52,474 nucleotides of DNA from Aliibacillus thermotolerans (GTDB lineage Bacteria; Bacillota; Bacilli; Bacillales; Marinococcaceae), in NCBI RefSeq assembly GCF_027853235.1, contig NZ_WKJG01000027.1, forward strand, positions 1-52,474, written 5' to 3'. Shown one piece after another: positions 44,508 through 52,474 of the stretch. Both the position numbers and the translations under genes were made by a program. Numbering within the stretch: the stretch's first letter is position 1; each line of letters starts with the position of its first letter. The notes under the pieces are model-generated. The model was given only the letters and a program-made list of their open reading frames with translations. It searched no databases and was not told the DNA's origin.

Positions 44508-44581
44508 GATAATAGCCCTCCTTCATTTTAAATCTCTGTTTCTCTTGAGATTTCATTGATTGAATCGTATTTGACTAATAT

Positions 44582-44618
44582 TTATAATAATAGGGAACAT
44601 GGTTTACTATAATTATAA
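44582..44618. promoter_or_regulatory. 37-bp palindromic operator 1 (gentisate dioxygenase promoter)
   Basis: TTATAATAATAG, a 13-bp centre GGAACATGGTTTA, then CTATAATTATAA. The outer arms are inverted. The same layout occurs at 45706-45742. Minus-strand TTGACA (44640-44645) lies 16 bp before TAAAAT and 22 bp before TATAAT inside the right arm, so a bound protein would overlap the promoter of the dioxygenase operon. Confidence 0.75.
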
Positions 44619-44734
44619 TTTTACGGGTTTCTTTTGAGTTGTCAATAAAATTTTTAAAATTAATTGCATTTGATAAAAAAATACACTCATATTAAAATCA
44701 GGAATGAAACATAGAAGAAGTGGAGGATATCATA

Positions 44735-45508
44735 TTGACTACAAACAAGAATAGTGGCATTCAATCTTTATATACTGGGTGGAAAATAATAGAAACGATA
44801 AAAAATCATGGTCGTCCGCTAAAATTTACCGAGATTCAAAAGATAACCAATATCAATAAAAGTAATTTGTATAAATATATTCATTCATTGCTTGAACTTA
44901 AATTGGTGTACCGAAATAAAGCGGATGGTACGTATTCTTTAGGGAGTAAATTAGTGGAATATGGAATGGCTGCTATTGGTCAAGAAGATGTCATTGCACG
45001 AGTGGAACCGTATTTATTAGAGTTAAATCAAGAAAGTCAGTGCACGGCGCTTTTTGTTACGTGGACACAAGAGGGACCGATTGTTGCCCGAATTGCAGCA
45101 GAGTCAAGAGGATTAAATATTGGTGCTCAAATTGGTACATCGCTTCCGTTAAGATCTTCGTCAGGGAAAATATTTTATACGTTTATGCCATCCAACGTCA
45201 TTTTTGATTGGTTAACAAAGGAATATGATCATTTAAAAGAGAGCGAAAGAACGGCTTTACAAAACGAGCGGGAAGACATTAAAAAGTTACAGATTGCTTT
45301 TGCGGAAGAACCGCTCGTTCCAGGGGTATCCTCAGCTTCTGTTCCTATATTTAACTATAAAAAAGATTTACTTGGCGCATTGACTCTTGTTGGCTTTACT
45401 CGAGACGTTCCTTCTCAAGTGGATGAAGCAATCAGTCAAAAATTAATCAGTACCAGCGAAGAACTCTCTCACGGTTTTGGTTATGAAAATGAGGTTTATC
45501 AACAATAG
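44735..45508 (+). CDS. IclR-family regulator of the gentisate genes
   Basis: The product (257 aa) has an IclR-type helix-turn-helix (KFTEIQKITNINKSNLYKYIHSLLELKLVYR) and effector domain (QCTALFVTWTQEGPIVARI, then SLPLRSSSGKIFYTFMPS). TTG 44735 is taken as the start because GTGGAGG lies 8 nt upstream; a GTG at 44720 is inside that site. It is divergent from gentisate dioxygenase and upstream of the FAH hydrolase, with one matching palindrome on either side. Confidence 0.86.
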   Translation: MTTNKNSGIQSLYTGWKIIETIKNHGRPLKFTEIQKITNINKSNLYKYIHSLLELKLVYRNKADGTYSLGSKLVEYGMAAIGQEDVIARVEPYLLELNQESQCTALFVTWTQEGPIVARIAAESRGLNIGAQIGTSLPLRSSSGKIFYTFMPSNVIFDWLTKEYDHLKESERTALQNEREDIKKLQIAFAEEPLVPGVSSASVPIFNYKKDLLGALTLVGFTRDVPSQVDEAISQKLISTSEELSHGFGYENEVYQQ

Positions 45509-45555
45509 TAATACTCTTATACCCACATTATGTTTTTATAATTATCAATTGAGAT

Positions 45556-45599
45556 AAAAAACCATTTGTTTCTTCTATCAAGAGAACAAATGGTTTTTT
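45556..45599 (+). terminator. Terminator of the iclR gene
   Basis: AAAAAACCATTTGTT pairs perfectly with AACAAATGGTTTTTT around a 14-nt loop. Confidence 0.9.
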
Positions 45600-45705
45600 G
45601 TTGTTTCAGTATGTGCGTTTTCGGCTATATCATTATTAATGGTTTTGCAGTTTTATTAGAAAGGTTGCATTTTTATATTGACAAACTCGTGAAAAATTGC
45701 AACTA

Positions 45706-45742
45706 TTATAATTATAGAGAACTTGGTTTTCTATAATTATAA
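45706..45742. promoter_or_regulatory. 37-bp palindromic operator 2 (FAH hydrolase promoter)
   Basis: TTATAATTATAG, centre AGAACTTGGTTTT, then CTATAATTATAA: a perfect 12-bp outer inverted repeat. It is nearly identical to operator 1, including the GAACWTGGTTT centre. TTGACA (45678-45683) lies upstream, with TATTAT and TATAAT candidates 20-23 bp behind it, so the site again covers the likely -10 region. Confidence 0.75.
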
Positions 45743-45825
45743 TTTATGGCTTTTTATTGTCTATGTGGGACGGGATGAAGTGGCGCATTCGAAAGAATAT
45801 GTCAATACATAAAGAGGTGAATGTT

Positions 45826-46767
45826 GTGAAAATAGTTAACTACAGAGTAGGAAATCGTGTACGCATTGCTTGTCAAGAAGGCGAACAAATTATTGACTTA
45901 AACGGAGCGTATCTTTCTCTTTTGCGTAAAGAAGGAAAAATTCGCGCAGAACAAATCGCAGAAGCATTCATACCAGCTGATTCTGTTGGTTTTTATCAAG
46001 GAGGAGAAGAAAGTATCGAACTTGCGAAGAAAGCAGTGGATTACATGCTTACAGAAGCAAGTGAAGAAGAGAAGCAAGCATGGGTGTTTCAACGTTCTGA
46101 CGTAAAAATTGAAGCGCCGGTCATCAATCCAAGTAAAATCATTTGTGTCGGTCATAACTATCGCGACCACATTAAAGAAATGGGAAGAGAGATTCCAAAA
46201 TATCCTGTTCTTTTTGCAAAATTTGCAAACGCCATCATTGGACCGGAAGATGATATTCCACTATTTCCTAACGTGGAAAAACTAGACTATGAAGCGGAAT
46301 TTGCGTTTGTGGTCGGAAAAAGAGCACGCAATGTAAAAGAAGAAGATGCCCTTGATTACGTCGCTGGTTACACAATTGTGAATGACGTGAGTGCACGGGA
46401 TTTACAATTTAGAACGCTCGAGTGGCTTCAAGGAAAAGCGAACGATGGAAGTGCGCCAATGGGTCCTTGGTTGGTAACGAAAGATGAAATTCCTGACCCG
46501 GATGCGTTAGAAATGTCACTTCGGGTGAATGGCGAAGAGAGACAACGGGCAAACACGAAAAACTTAGTGTTTAACGTCAACCGGATGCTTTCTTACGTGT
46601 CGGAAATTATGACTTTGGAACCAGGGGACGTAATTTTGACAGGTACTCCAGGTGGAGTAGGGCATGCGCGAGATCCACAAACGTACTTGCAAGATGGCGA
46701 TGTTGTCGATATTGAAATTTCAGGCATCGGGAAATTAGAAAACACGGTTCGGAAAACTGATTTTTAA
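45826..46767 (+). CDS. Fumarylacetoacetate hydrolase-family protein, probable fumarylpyruvate hydrolase
   Basis: The 313-residue FAH-family enzyme has the C-terminal domain CVGHNYRDHIKEMG, metal ligands in KLDYEAEFAFVVGKRA, NDVSARDLQF, KANDGSAPMGPWL and ILTGTPGGVGHARDP. In the gentisate context it should split fumarylpyruvate (or maleylpyruvate) into fumarate and pyruvate. GTG 45826 has AAGAGGTGA at a normal distance; a reading from ATG 45757 begins inside the promoter region and is rejected. Confidence 0.88.
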   Translation: MKIVNYRVGNRVRIACQEGEQIIDLNGAYLSLLRKEGKIRAEQIAEAFIPADSVGFYQGGEESIELAKKAVDYMLTEASEEEKQAWVFQRSDVKIEAPVINPSKIICVGHNYRDHIKEMGREIPKYPVLFAKFANAIIGPEDDIPLFPNVEKLDYEAEFAFVVGKRARNVKEEDALDYVAGYTIVNDVSARDLQFRTLEWLQGKANDGSAPMGPWLVTKDEIPDPDALEMSLRVNGEERQRANTKNLVFNVNRMLSYVSEIMTLEPGDVILTGTPGGVGHARDPQTYLQDGDVVDIEISGIGKLENTVRKTDF

Positions 46768-46769
46768 AT

Positions 46770-46802
46770 AAAAGGTGTCCTTAACCGGGCACCTTCCTTT
46801 CC
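46770..46802 (+). terminator. Weak hairpin between the FAH and DinB genes
   Basis: AAGGTGTCC pairs with GGGCACCTT around a 6-nt loop, followed by a poor T tract CCTTTCC. It may lower rather than stop read-through to the DinB gene. Confidence 0.45.
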
Positions 46803-46822
46803 AATTGAAGGAGGAGATACAC

Positions 46823-47320
46823 ATGAAAAGTGGAAAAGAATATGCGCAAATCGTTTCGGAAAAGTTAGCATTTTTCCCAGAAGAAGCAAGTAAACTATCA
46901 GAAGAACAAATTCGTTGGAAACCTTCAGACGAAGAGTGGTCCGTGATGGAATTGCTCGTACACGTGGAAGAGTTTCCTCTTTATTTCACGAATGAACTGC
47001 TCAATGTCGTGGAAAAAGACGCGGAAAAATGGGGCAGAAATATGCAACATGAAGGGCGGCTTGCGGCGATTGCGAAAGCGGATGAGCGCGAGGTGGAAGA
47101 TGTATTAGAAGGGCTTAAAAAGACAGCTGACATTGCGGCAGAACGTCTATCTAAAGTGAGTGAGGAAGACCTTCAAATTGAAAGAGAACATAACTTTCCG
47201 AAGTTTGGTGTAAAGCCGATGACGTTTCTCGTAGAACATTTCCTCGTCGAACATTTAGATACGCACCAAAATCAATTTAATAGAATTCTTTCTCAGTATA
47301 ACGAACGCCACGACAATTAA
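46823..47320 (+). CDS. DinB-fold metalloprotein, candidate maleylpyruvate isomerase
   Basis: The product (165 aa) has the four-helix DinB/YfiT fold. The metal triad looks intact: His in LLVHVEEFP (about residue 47) and H-x3-H in EHLDTHQNQF (about residues 147-151). The start WKPSDEEWSVMELLVHVEEF is typical of DinB proteins. Some DinB relatives are thiol-dependent maleylpyruvate isomerases (the mycothiol type in actinobacteria). Because no other isomerase is in the island and this gene follows the FAH hydrolase, a bacillithiol-dependent isomerase is plausible. ATG 46823 follows GAAGGAGGAG. Confidence 0.75.
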   Translation: MKSGKEYAQIVSEKLAFFPEEASKLSEEQIRWKPSDEEWSVMELLVHVEEFPLYFTNELLNVVEKDAEKWGRNMQHEGRLAAIAKADEREVEDVLEGLKKTADIAAERLSKVSEEDLQIEREHNFPKFGVKPMTFLVEHFLVEHLDTHQNQFNRILSQYNERHDN

Positions 47321-47322
47321 AC

Positions 47323-47360
47323 AAAAATGGCCTTCACCCGTCATCGGTGAGGGCCATTTT
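47323..47360 (+). terminator. Terminator of the FAH-DinB operon
   Basis: AAAATGGCC plus TTCACC pairs with GGTGA plus GGGCCATTTT around CGTCATC, starting 3 nt after the stop codon. Confidence 0.85.
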
Positions 47361-47399
47361 GTAATGAAAAAACTTGCGGTGGCAAGTTTTCCTTTATGA

Positions 47400-48030
47400 A
47401 AGAGTTATGGAGAAATTGAAGGGATGTAGCGAAAAGAAAGGTCGCATCACTCATTCATGGAACCTTTCTTTTGCTTATATACGGGATTATCGGTCCCATG
47501 AATTGATGAGAGGTGCTTATATCTCCCGGTTAATACCAATGGAAGTGTTCATGCGACTCTTTTTCTGCAGTATCAATTGTATGAACGAATCATACGACAC
47601 TTCATTCATTTTTTAAAGCTTGATCCGTCTTATGATGCCATAAAAGACTATTTTTCTCCTAATAACTTCCAGTTCCTGCTTTCATGGAACCATTCAAAAG
47701 GGGGGGAATTATATTCACTTCGTAGTTGCATGACTCGTTCAAGGGACCATTCCTCCGGTAATTTGAGCAATGATTGGTTCCATGAACCGAAAAGCGGGGC
47801 TTAAATCTCCTGATTTATCCCAATTTGAGCATTCATGCGACCAATTTTCAGAAATAAAATCGGTTCAGTGGTTGTATGAATCGTTCATGGAACCTTTCAT
47901 TCGATTAACGAAACATTGATTGGTTCCATGAACGGATGCGTGAGCTTTCATCTCTAGGAAGTTTATCAAAAAGGGGTCGTATGAACCGGTCACGAGACGC
48001 TTTTCCCCCACAATCAAAGCTCCAATGGAA
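47400..48030. repeat. Diverged copy of the TTCATRCGAC intergenic family (copy 5)
   Basis: A 700-bp gene-free region between convergent genes, dense in family words: TTCATGGAACCTTTC at 47454 and 47884, GATTGGTTCCATGAAC at 47772 and 47918, TTCATGCGAC at 47550 and 47832, ATCATACGAC near 47587 and GGTCGTATGAACCGGTC near 47979. The words occur in both orientations. No reading frame is convincing. Confidence 0.65.
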
Positions 48031-48040
48031 TGCCAATTAT

Positions 48041-49279
48041 TTATGATTTTAACTCTATATATCGGTTCACAGATCCTTTCATCCCGAAAAATAGAATGAT
48101 AAAAGACACGCATAATAAAATATAGAGAAATGGGGACCAAGTATGATAGATATCGTAAAGAATTCCTAATAGAATAGGACCAATGGCTGCGAGGAAGTAA
48201 CCGAAAGATTGTGCCATTCCTGAAAGAAGGGAAGCGTGCTTGGCGGTTTTCGCTCGCAAGCTAATGAGTGTTAAGGCGAGACTAATGGCTGCCCCTTGTG
48301 CAATCCCAATAAAAATAACAGCAGTAATAATAATCGGTATCGTTGGATAAAAGATAAGTCCGAGAAAACCTAAAACATATAATGTACAAATTCCGAGGAC
48401 GATCGGTTTTTGTGTCGTCATCTTATCTGCCAGAATCGGTGCGGCAAAACTAAAAGGGATACCGACAAGTTGGAGTAAAAATAGCATTCCTCCCGCCAAT
48501 GATAGATTCATTCCTAACTCTTGCAACACGTCAGGAATCCACGTAATGACAGAATAAAAAAGAAACGACTGAAAGCCCATAAATAATGTGACGCACCAAG
48601 CGAGGGGAGAAGCCCAAATGGATTCAGATAGATTTGTATTCCACTCCATTTTAGAAGGCTTTTCAATATGTTTGTCTCGCTTTATTTGTGGAAACCAAAC
48701 AAATAGTGCAATAATTGTGAGTACGCTCCAAATTGCAAGCGCCCATTGCCACCCTAGCCCCAGTGATTCTGATAAAGGGATACTTACCCCTGATCCAATC
48801 GATGCAAATAGCCCCATCGAAGCGGTATAAATACTCGTCATCACCCCTACTTTTTGTGGAAAATTCAGCTTGATCACGCCAGGTAATAATACATTACAAA
48901 TCGCAATTCCAATACCGACCAAAGCAGTACCGGCAAAAATGAGAAAAGTAATGCCGATGGAGCGAATAAAAATACCACCAGTTAAGATAATGAGAGCAGC
49001 AAAAATGGAGACGTGACTACCGAAGCGAATCCCTAATTTCGGTGCAATGAGTGAAAACAAAGCAAAGGACAATAACGGAATGGCTGTTAGTAGTCCCGCA
49101 ACTCCGTTAGACATCCCAGTGCTATCTCTAATAATTGGAACAAGGGGACCTACTGATGTAATGCTTGGGCGAAGGTTAAATGAAATAAATAAAATACCAC
49201 AGATTAAGAGAACATAAGATGCACGTTTGTTAGAAGTCTCTTCTTGCAGTGGTTGAGATAAATTAGACAATGTATTCAC
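48041..49279 (-). CDS. MFS transporter, CynX/NimT type
   Basis: The 412-residue twelve-helix major-facilitator protein starts LLICGILFISFNLRPSITSVGPLVPIIRDSTGMSNGVAGLLTAIPLLSFALFSLIAPKLG, the pattern of the cyanate/nitroimidazole (CynX/YycB) group. It lies between the gentisate island and a TRAP importer on the minus strand. Transport of an aromatic acid or a drug is possible; nothing in the sequence decides this. Confidence 0.87.
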   Translation of the reverse strand: MNTLSNLSQPLQEETSNKRASYVLLICGILFISFNLRPSITSVGPLVPIIRDSTGMSNGVAGLLTAIPLLSFALFSLIAPKLGIRFGSHVSIFAALIILTGGIFIRSIGITFLIFAGTALVGIGIAICNVLLPGVIKLNFPQKVGVMTSIYTASMGLFASIGSGVSIPLSESLGLGWQWALAIWSVLTIIALFVWFPQIKRDKHIEKPSKMEWNTNLSESIWASPLAWCVTLFMGFQSFLFYSVITWIPDVLQELGMNLSLAGGMLFLLQLVGIPFSFAAPILADKMTTQKPIVLGICTLYVLGFLGLIFYPTIPIIITAVIFIGIAQGAAISLALTLISLRAKTAKHASLLSGMAQSFGYFLAAIGPILLGILYDIYHTWSPFLYILLCVSFIILFFGMKGSVNRYIELKS

Positions 49280-49307
49280 CTTTTTCTAAATATTCGTTAT
49301 TAAAAAG

Positions 49308-49338
49308 GAAAACCAGAGGGGAAGACTCCCTCCTGGTT
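49308..49338 (-). terminator. Terminator of the TRAP operon
   Basis: On the minus strand AACCAGGAGGG pairs with CCCTCTGGTT, followed by TTCCTTTTT, 16 bp after the dctM stop. Confidence 0.8.
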
Positions 49339-49353
49339 GTTATCATATCATCT

Positions 49354-50631
49354 TTATTCAAGTAATGAAGGAATCCACAAAACGAGTTGCGGGAGATACG
49401 TAAGAATAAATAGCGTGATAATGGCTATGAAAAGAAAAGGGAGGATGGAGCGGACCAAATGTTCCATTTTTACTTCACCGAGGGAAGAGGCAATGTATAA
49501 TCCATTTCCAACCGGTGGTGTTAAGAGACCAAGCGTTAGGTTGAAACACATAATCACGCCAAAATGAACCGGATCAATACCAAAATTTGCAATGACTGGC
49601 ATAAAGATTGGAACTAAGATAATAAGTGCAGCAATTCCGTCCATGACCATCCCAATTAACAATAAAAGTATATTGATTAACAATAAGAACATCAGTGTAC
49701 TTTCTGTAAGAGAAGTCATCCAGTTTGCGAGTGCTTGTGGAATCCGTTCAGCAGAAAGCATCCATCCAAATAAGTTGGCCATGCCGATAAGGATAGTGAT
49801 AATAGAGGTGGAAATTGCTGTTCCAATCATGATGGATGGCAAGTCTTTTAGAGAAATCTCCCGATAAATAAAGAAACCAACGATAAAAGCAATGGCACAG
49901 GCAACTGCTGCAGACTCGGTTGGTGTAAAGGCTCCGCTGAGAATCCCAACAACAATCACTACCGGTACGAGTAAGGCAGGAACAACAACGATAAATGATC
50001 GCAACATGTCAGACACTTTTCGACGTGGCCGTCCTTGCCATTTCTGTTTATATCCGATGTAGGCAATCACTCCAGCAAAGGCGAAAGAAAGAAGAATCCC
50101 TGGCATAATTCCAGCTAAAAACATCGTACCGATAGATGTACCAGAAGCCACACCGTATATAATAAACATCATGCTCGGAGGGATAATGGGTCCTAACAGA
50201 CCGGCAGAAGCCGTCGTTGCTACGCTAAAATTACGATCATATCCTTCCTTTGCCATTTCCGGAACGATCGTACGACTCATCATGGCAATTTGAGCCGTAG
50301 CAGAACCGATGATGGAAGCAAGAAGCATATTTGCGATAACATTTACATAAGCCAAACCGCCTTTAAAGTGGCCAACAATCGATTGCGCAAACTGTACGAG
50401 ACGTCTCGTAATTCCCCCTTTGTTCATGACTTCTCCTGCCATCATAAATAATGGAATTGCTAAAAGACTATAACTTTCTAACCCAGAAAACAACCGTTGA
50501 GGAACGGTGATCAACATATTCGTACTTCCACTAATAATGATGTATGAAATTGTCGTGATCCCTAGCACATAGGCAATCGGAACTCGCAATAGAAGAAGTA
50601 AGATAAAAATGATAATTGTCACGATGACCAT
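49354..50631 (-). CDS. dctM: TRAP transporter large permease DctM
   Basis: The 425-residue protein has about twelve helices, with LFMMAGEVMNKGGITRRLVQFAQ and GPIIPPSMMFIIYG, both DctM hallmarks, and ending VGNGLYIASSLG. It uses the sodium or proton gradient to import the ligand brought by DctP. The gene is last in a dctP-dctQ-dctM operon with 2-bp spacing to dctQ. Confidence 0.93.
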   Translation of the reverse strand: MVIVTIIIFILLLLLRVPIAYVLGITTISYIIISGSTNMLITVPQRLFSGLESYSLLAIPLFMMAGEVMNKGGITRRLVQFAQSIVGHFKGGLAYVNVIANMLLASIIGSATAQIAMMSRTIVPEMAKEGYDRNFSVATTASAGLLGPIIPPSMMFIIYGVASGTSIGTMFLAGIMPGILLSFAFAGVIAYIGYKQKWQGRPRRKVSDMLRSFIVVVPALLVPVVIVVGILSGAFTPTESAAVACAIAFIVGFFIYREISLKDLPSIMIGTAISTSIITILIGMANLFGWMLSAERIPQALANWMTSLTESTLMFLLLINILLLLIGMVMDGIAALIILVPIFMPVIANFGIDPVHFGVIMCFNLTLGLLTPPVGNGLYIASSLGEVKMEHLVRSILPFLFIAIITLFILTYLPQLVLWIPSLLE

Positions 50632-50633
50632 AT

Positions 50634-51131
50634 TTACACCTCACCATCCGGATACTTCCAAGCCTCAAAAAATTTACATAAGCCATGAATGAGGAGAAAG
50701 AGGAATCCAATAGGAATACTTAAATAAGGATAAATCATTGGCATTCCCATGGCACTAGAACTTTGAATGAATATGTTCGGGGAAGAAAGCCAATGATAAC
50801 ATAGATAAAGAACGTAGATAGAAAATACGACGATAATGAAGAAACTTAACGCCAGCAACCATTGATAAGAACGTTTCCCATAGAAACGGTCAACAAACAT
50901 TGTGATCACAGCCGTTTGTCCCGTTTTCACGCCCATGCTTGCGCCGATGAGCGTGAGCCAAATTAATGAGAAAATAGCGACTTCGCTTGACCACTGCAAC
51001 GGTGAGGTAAAGACATATCGATAGAGAAACCCTAAAAAAAGAGAAAGGAACATGACTGTGCCAAAAAACACAGCCAGTACCTTTTCTACAATAAATACAA
51101 TGTCACTTAGTTTTTTAATTACATTCATCAT
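50634..51131 (-). CDS. dctQ: TRAP transporter small permease DctQ
   Basis: The 165-residue protein has four helices and the DctQ motif LQWSSEVAIFSLIWLTLIGASMGVKTGQTAVI. It links the binding protein to the large permease. Start ATG 51131 (or the adjacent ATG 51128) follows GAGGGAAG, 7 bp after dctP. Confidence 0.9.
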   Translation of the reverse strand: MMNVIKKLSDIVFIVEKVLAVFFGTVMFLSLFLGFLYRYVFTSPLQWSSEVAIFSLIWLTLIGASMGVKTGQTAVITMFVDRFYGKRSYQWLLALSFFIIVVFSIYVLYLCYHWLSSPNIFIQSSSAMGMPMIYPYLSIPIGFLFLLIHGLCKFFEAWKYPDGEV

Positions 51132-51138
51132 TCTTCCC

Positions 51139-52179
51139 TCATTGTGTTGTAGATTCTAAGAAAGAGGCAATAATGTCAGATTCCTGGGAATATTTTTCAC
51201 GAATTTCTTTTGTTACTTCGTCAAAAGCTCCTGCGTCTTCAAGATGGTGAACTGTGATTCCTTGTGCTTCAACTTCTTCTAAATTGGACTCTTCCCGTTG
51301 GATGGCTTCTTGAATTCCCCACTCCACGGCAGCGCTCATAGCTTCTTCGACGATTTGCTGATCTTCTTCAGAAAGATTGGAATAACTTTCTTGACTCATC
51401 ATCACAACTGCAGGCCATGTCATGTGATTTGTTAATGTGAGATTATCAGCAATTTCGTAATATTTTTCGGTAACAAGTGCGTCTAAATCAATGTCAATTC
51501 CATCAATGACCCCTGTTTGTAGGGAGGTATACACTTCAGGAAGAGGCATTGGGGTAGGACCTGCACCAACAGCTTCCCAAAAGTCTTGAATAGATGGACT
51601 TCCGATAACACGAACTTGTTTTCCTTGCACATCATCCGGACTTGTGACGATATCGCCTTCCATTAGAATGTGACGGTTACCGGCAAAGATAAAGTCCATT
51701 CCAATAAAACCTTGAGATTCCAAGTTCGCGAGCATTTCTTTCGCTGCGTCTGTATGTCTTGCTTCTGTCGCTTCTTCAAGACTATCAAACACGAAAGGCA
51801 TAAACCATGCATTGAATTCGGTATTACGCGTGCTCATATATCCATTTGTAATAATTCCGAAATCCACCGAACCTGTTTCCATTTGTTGCAACATGTCTTG
51901 TTCTGATCCTAATTGTCCAGCTGCAAAAATCTCAAGACTCATACGTCCATCCGAACGTTCCTCTAGTTCTTCACCAAACTTCTCCGCTGTCTTATGCCAT
52001 GAGTGTGATTCTTGGGTAATATGGGTGAGAGAAAAGTTGATGTTTTCTCCATTCCCCCCGCTTCCTCCTCCATTAGCACCAGATTCCGTTGTATTTTCGT
52101 TGCCGCTAACACACCCTGCAAAAAGACCTAGTGATAGGGCAAGAAAACCAGTCGACAAAATTTTTGAAATTTTCTTCAT
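51139..52179 (-). CDS. dctP: TRAP transporter substrate-binding lipoprotein DctP
   Basis: The product (346 aa) is a lipid-anchored binding protein with signal KISKILSTGFLALSLGLFAGC (lipobox Cys 23). It has a Gly/Asn-rich spacer, then the DctP domain with EQDMLQQMETGSVDFGIITNG, KQVRVIGSPSIQDFW and PLPEVYTSLQTGVIDGID. The conserved Arg that binds the carboxylate lies in QVRVIG. Ligands are organic acids; gentisate or 3-hydroxybenzoate are guesses from the neighbours. Confidence 0.9.
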   Translation of the reverse strand: MKKISKILSTGFLALSLGLFAGCVSGNENTTESGANGGGSGGNGENINFSLTHITQESHSWHKTAEKFGEELEERSDGRMSLEIFAAGQLGSEQDMLQQMETGSVDFGIITNGYMSTRNTEFNAWFMPFVFDSLEEATEARHTDAAKEMLANLESQGFIGMDFIFAGNRHILMEGDIVTSPDDVQGKQVRVIGSPSIQDFWEAVGAGPTPMPLPEVYTSLQTGVIDGIDIDLDALVTEKYYEIADNLTLTNHMTWPAVVMMSQESYSNLSEEDQQIVEEAMSAAVEWGIQEAIQREESNLEEVEAQGITVHHLEDAGAFDEVTKEIREKYSQESDIIASFLESTTQ

Positions 52180-52230
52180 TTGACTTTAACCCCATTTCTT
52201 AAAATATTTTGTTAGTTTAAAAGTATGTAA

Positions 52231-52257
52231 TGATAGCATTTACATAAAACGCTTTCA
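52231..52257. promoter_or_regulatory. Two overlapping cre-like sites before dctP
   Basis: TGATAGCATTTACA (52231-52244) matches the cre consensus with one mismatch, at the central G. On the other strand TGAAAGCGTTTTAT (52244-52257) matches with two. They lie 50-70 bp downstream of the promoter, a position where CcpA acts as a roadblock. Confidence 0.5.
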
Positions 52258-52304
52258 ATTAAGAAAATTGAAGGAATTATATTTATAGTGACCTTCGTTT
52301 CTAA

Positions 52305-52333
52305 ATAATATAGAAAGTAACAAGGAAAGTCAA
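52305..52333 (-). promoter_or_regulatory. Sigma-A promoter of the TRAP operon
   Basis: On the minus strand TTGACT (52328-52333) and TATTAT (52305-52310) are 17 bp apart, giving a leader of about 120 nt before dctP. Beyond it, 52334-52474 shows nothing I can assign. Confidence 0.65.
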
Positions 52334-52474
52334 TAAAATTTTACAATGAGCTTTTTGCGATGTACAATCTTTTTATGTTTTAGTCCAAAAAATATAGCGT
52401 CGGTTTAGACAATAAAACGCCAGCTCTCCTCCCAATCGAACAAAAATTGCTGTGCTCCGTGTTTTGTTCGCTTC

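Noticed and set aside
51812-52183. 123-residue plus-strand frame over the start of dctP
   Set aside because: Antisense to a clear lipoprotein signal and binding domain; Pro/Ser-rich low-complexity translation.

Overview
The window is a low-GC Firmicute chromosome segment, most likely Bacillaceae. The evidence is strong AGGAGG-type ribosome sites, sigma-A promoters, a YjcZ-type 34-residue sporulation peptide, a catalase with a PerR box, CcpA cre-like sites, and PheDH, TRAP and BceAB-style modules in the usual Bacillus arrangement. Menaquinone appears to be made by the futalosine route, since mqnB, mqnD and mqnE are present. That route occurs in some but not all Bacillaceae. No rRNA, tRNA or CRISPR array was seen.

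Region 1 (1-12900): the end of an IS200/IS605-type tnpB gene, mqnB-mqnD, and a 375-bp inverted-repeat element holding five 52-bp tandem repeats. A two-sided cluster follows. On the minus strand are an ABC importer of the nitrate/sulfonate/taurine type, a DUF4242 protein and an acyl-CoA-dehydrogenase-fold flavoprotein. Divergent on the plus strand is a reduced PaaA-PaaB-PaaC-like diiron oxygenase with a stand-alone PaaD-type zinc ribbon and no PaaE-like reductase. Then come mqnE, a FAD/Rieske oxidoreductase and an Asp/Glu racemase homologue lacking one catalytic cysteine.

Region 2 (12900-27650): small genes, katA, a CDF metal exporter, a LysR regulator divergent from a split chromate transporter, a SIMPL protein, a LysE exporter and a hotdog thioesterase. 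Next is a shortened group II intron sitting directly behind an intrinsic terminator (the class C signature), then a two-component-system/ABC transporter module and an Lrp-type regulator.

Region 3 (28700-36080): a six-gene operon for an oxo-acid dehydrogenase complex (E1 alpha, E1 beta, E2, E3), a sodium-dependent amino-acid transporter, and an amino-acid dehydrogenase that resembles phenylalanine dehydrogenase more than leucine dehydrogenase. I read it as amino-acid uptake, deamination and oxidative decarboxylation, possibly phenylalanine to phenylacetyl-CoA, under carbon catabolite control.

Region 4 (36200-52474): a lipoprotein, a thioesterase, TrhO, an IclR regulator and a GntR remnant. 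A gentisate catabolic island follows: a 3-hydroxybenzoate 6-hydroxylase-like FAD monooxygenase, gentisate 1,2-dioxygenase, an IclR regulator, a fumarylpyruvate hydrolase-like FAH protein and a DinB-fold protein that could be the maleylpyruvate isomerase. Two nearly identical 37-bp palindromes flank the IclR gene. An MFS transporter and a TRAP importer (dctM-dctQ-dctP) with cre-like sites close the window.

Five long intergenic stretches (about 2200-2460, 15085-15803, 27850-28215, 37167-37801, 47400-48030) share a non-coding vocabulary of TTCATRCGAC / GTCGYATGAA words. Two are about 90 percent alike over about 450 bp and have terminal inverted repeats. Four of the five lie between convergent genes.
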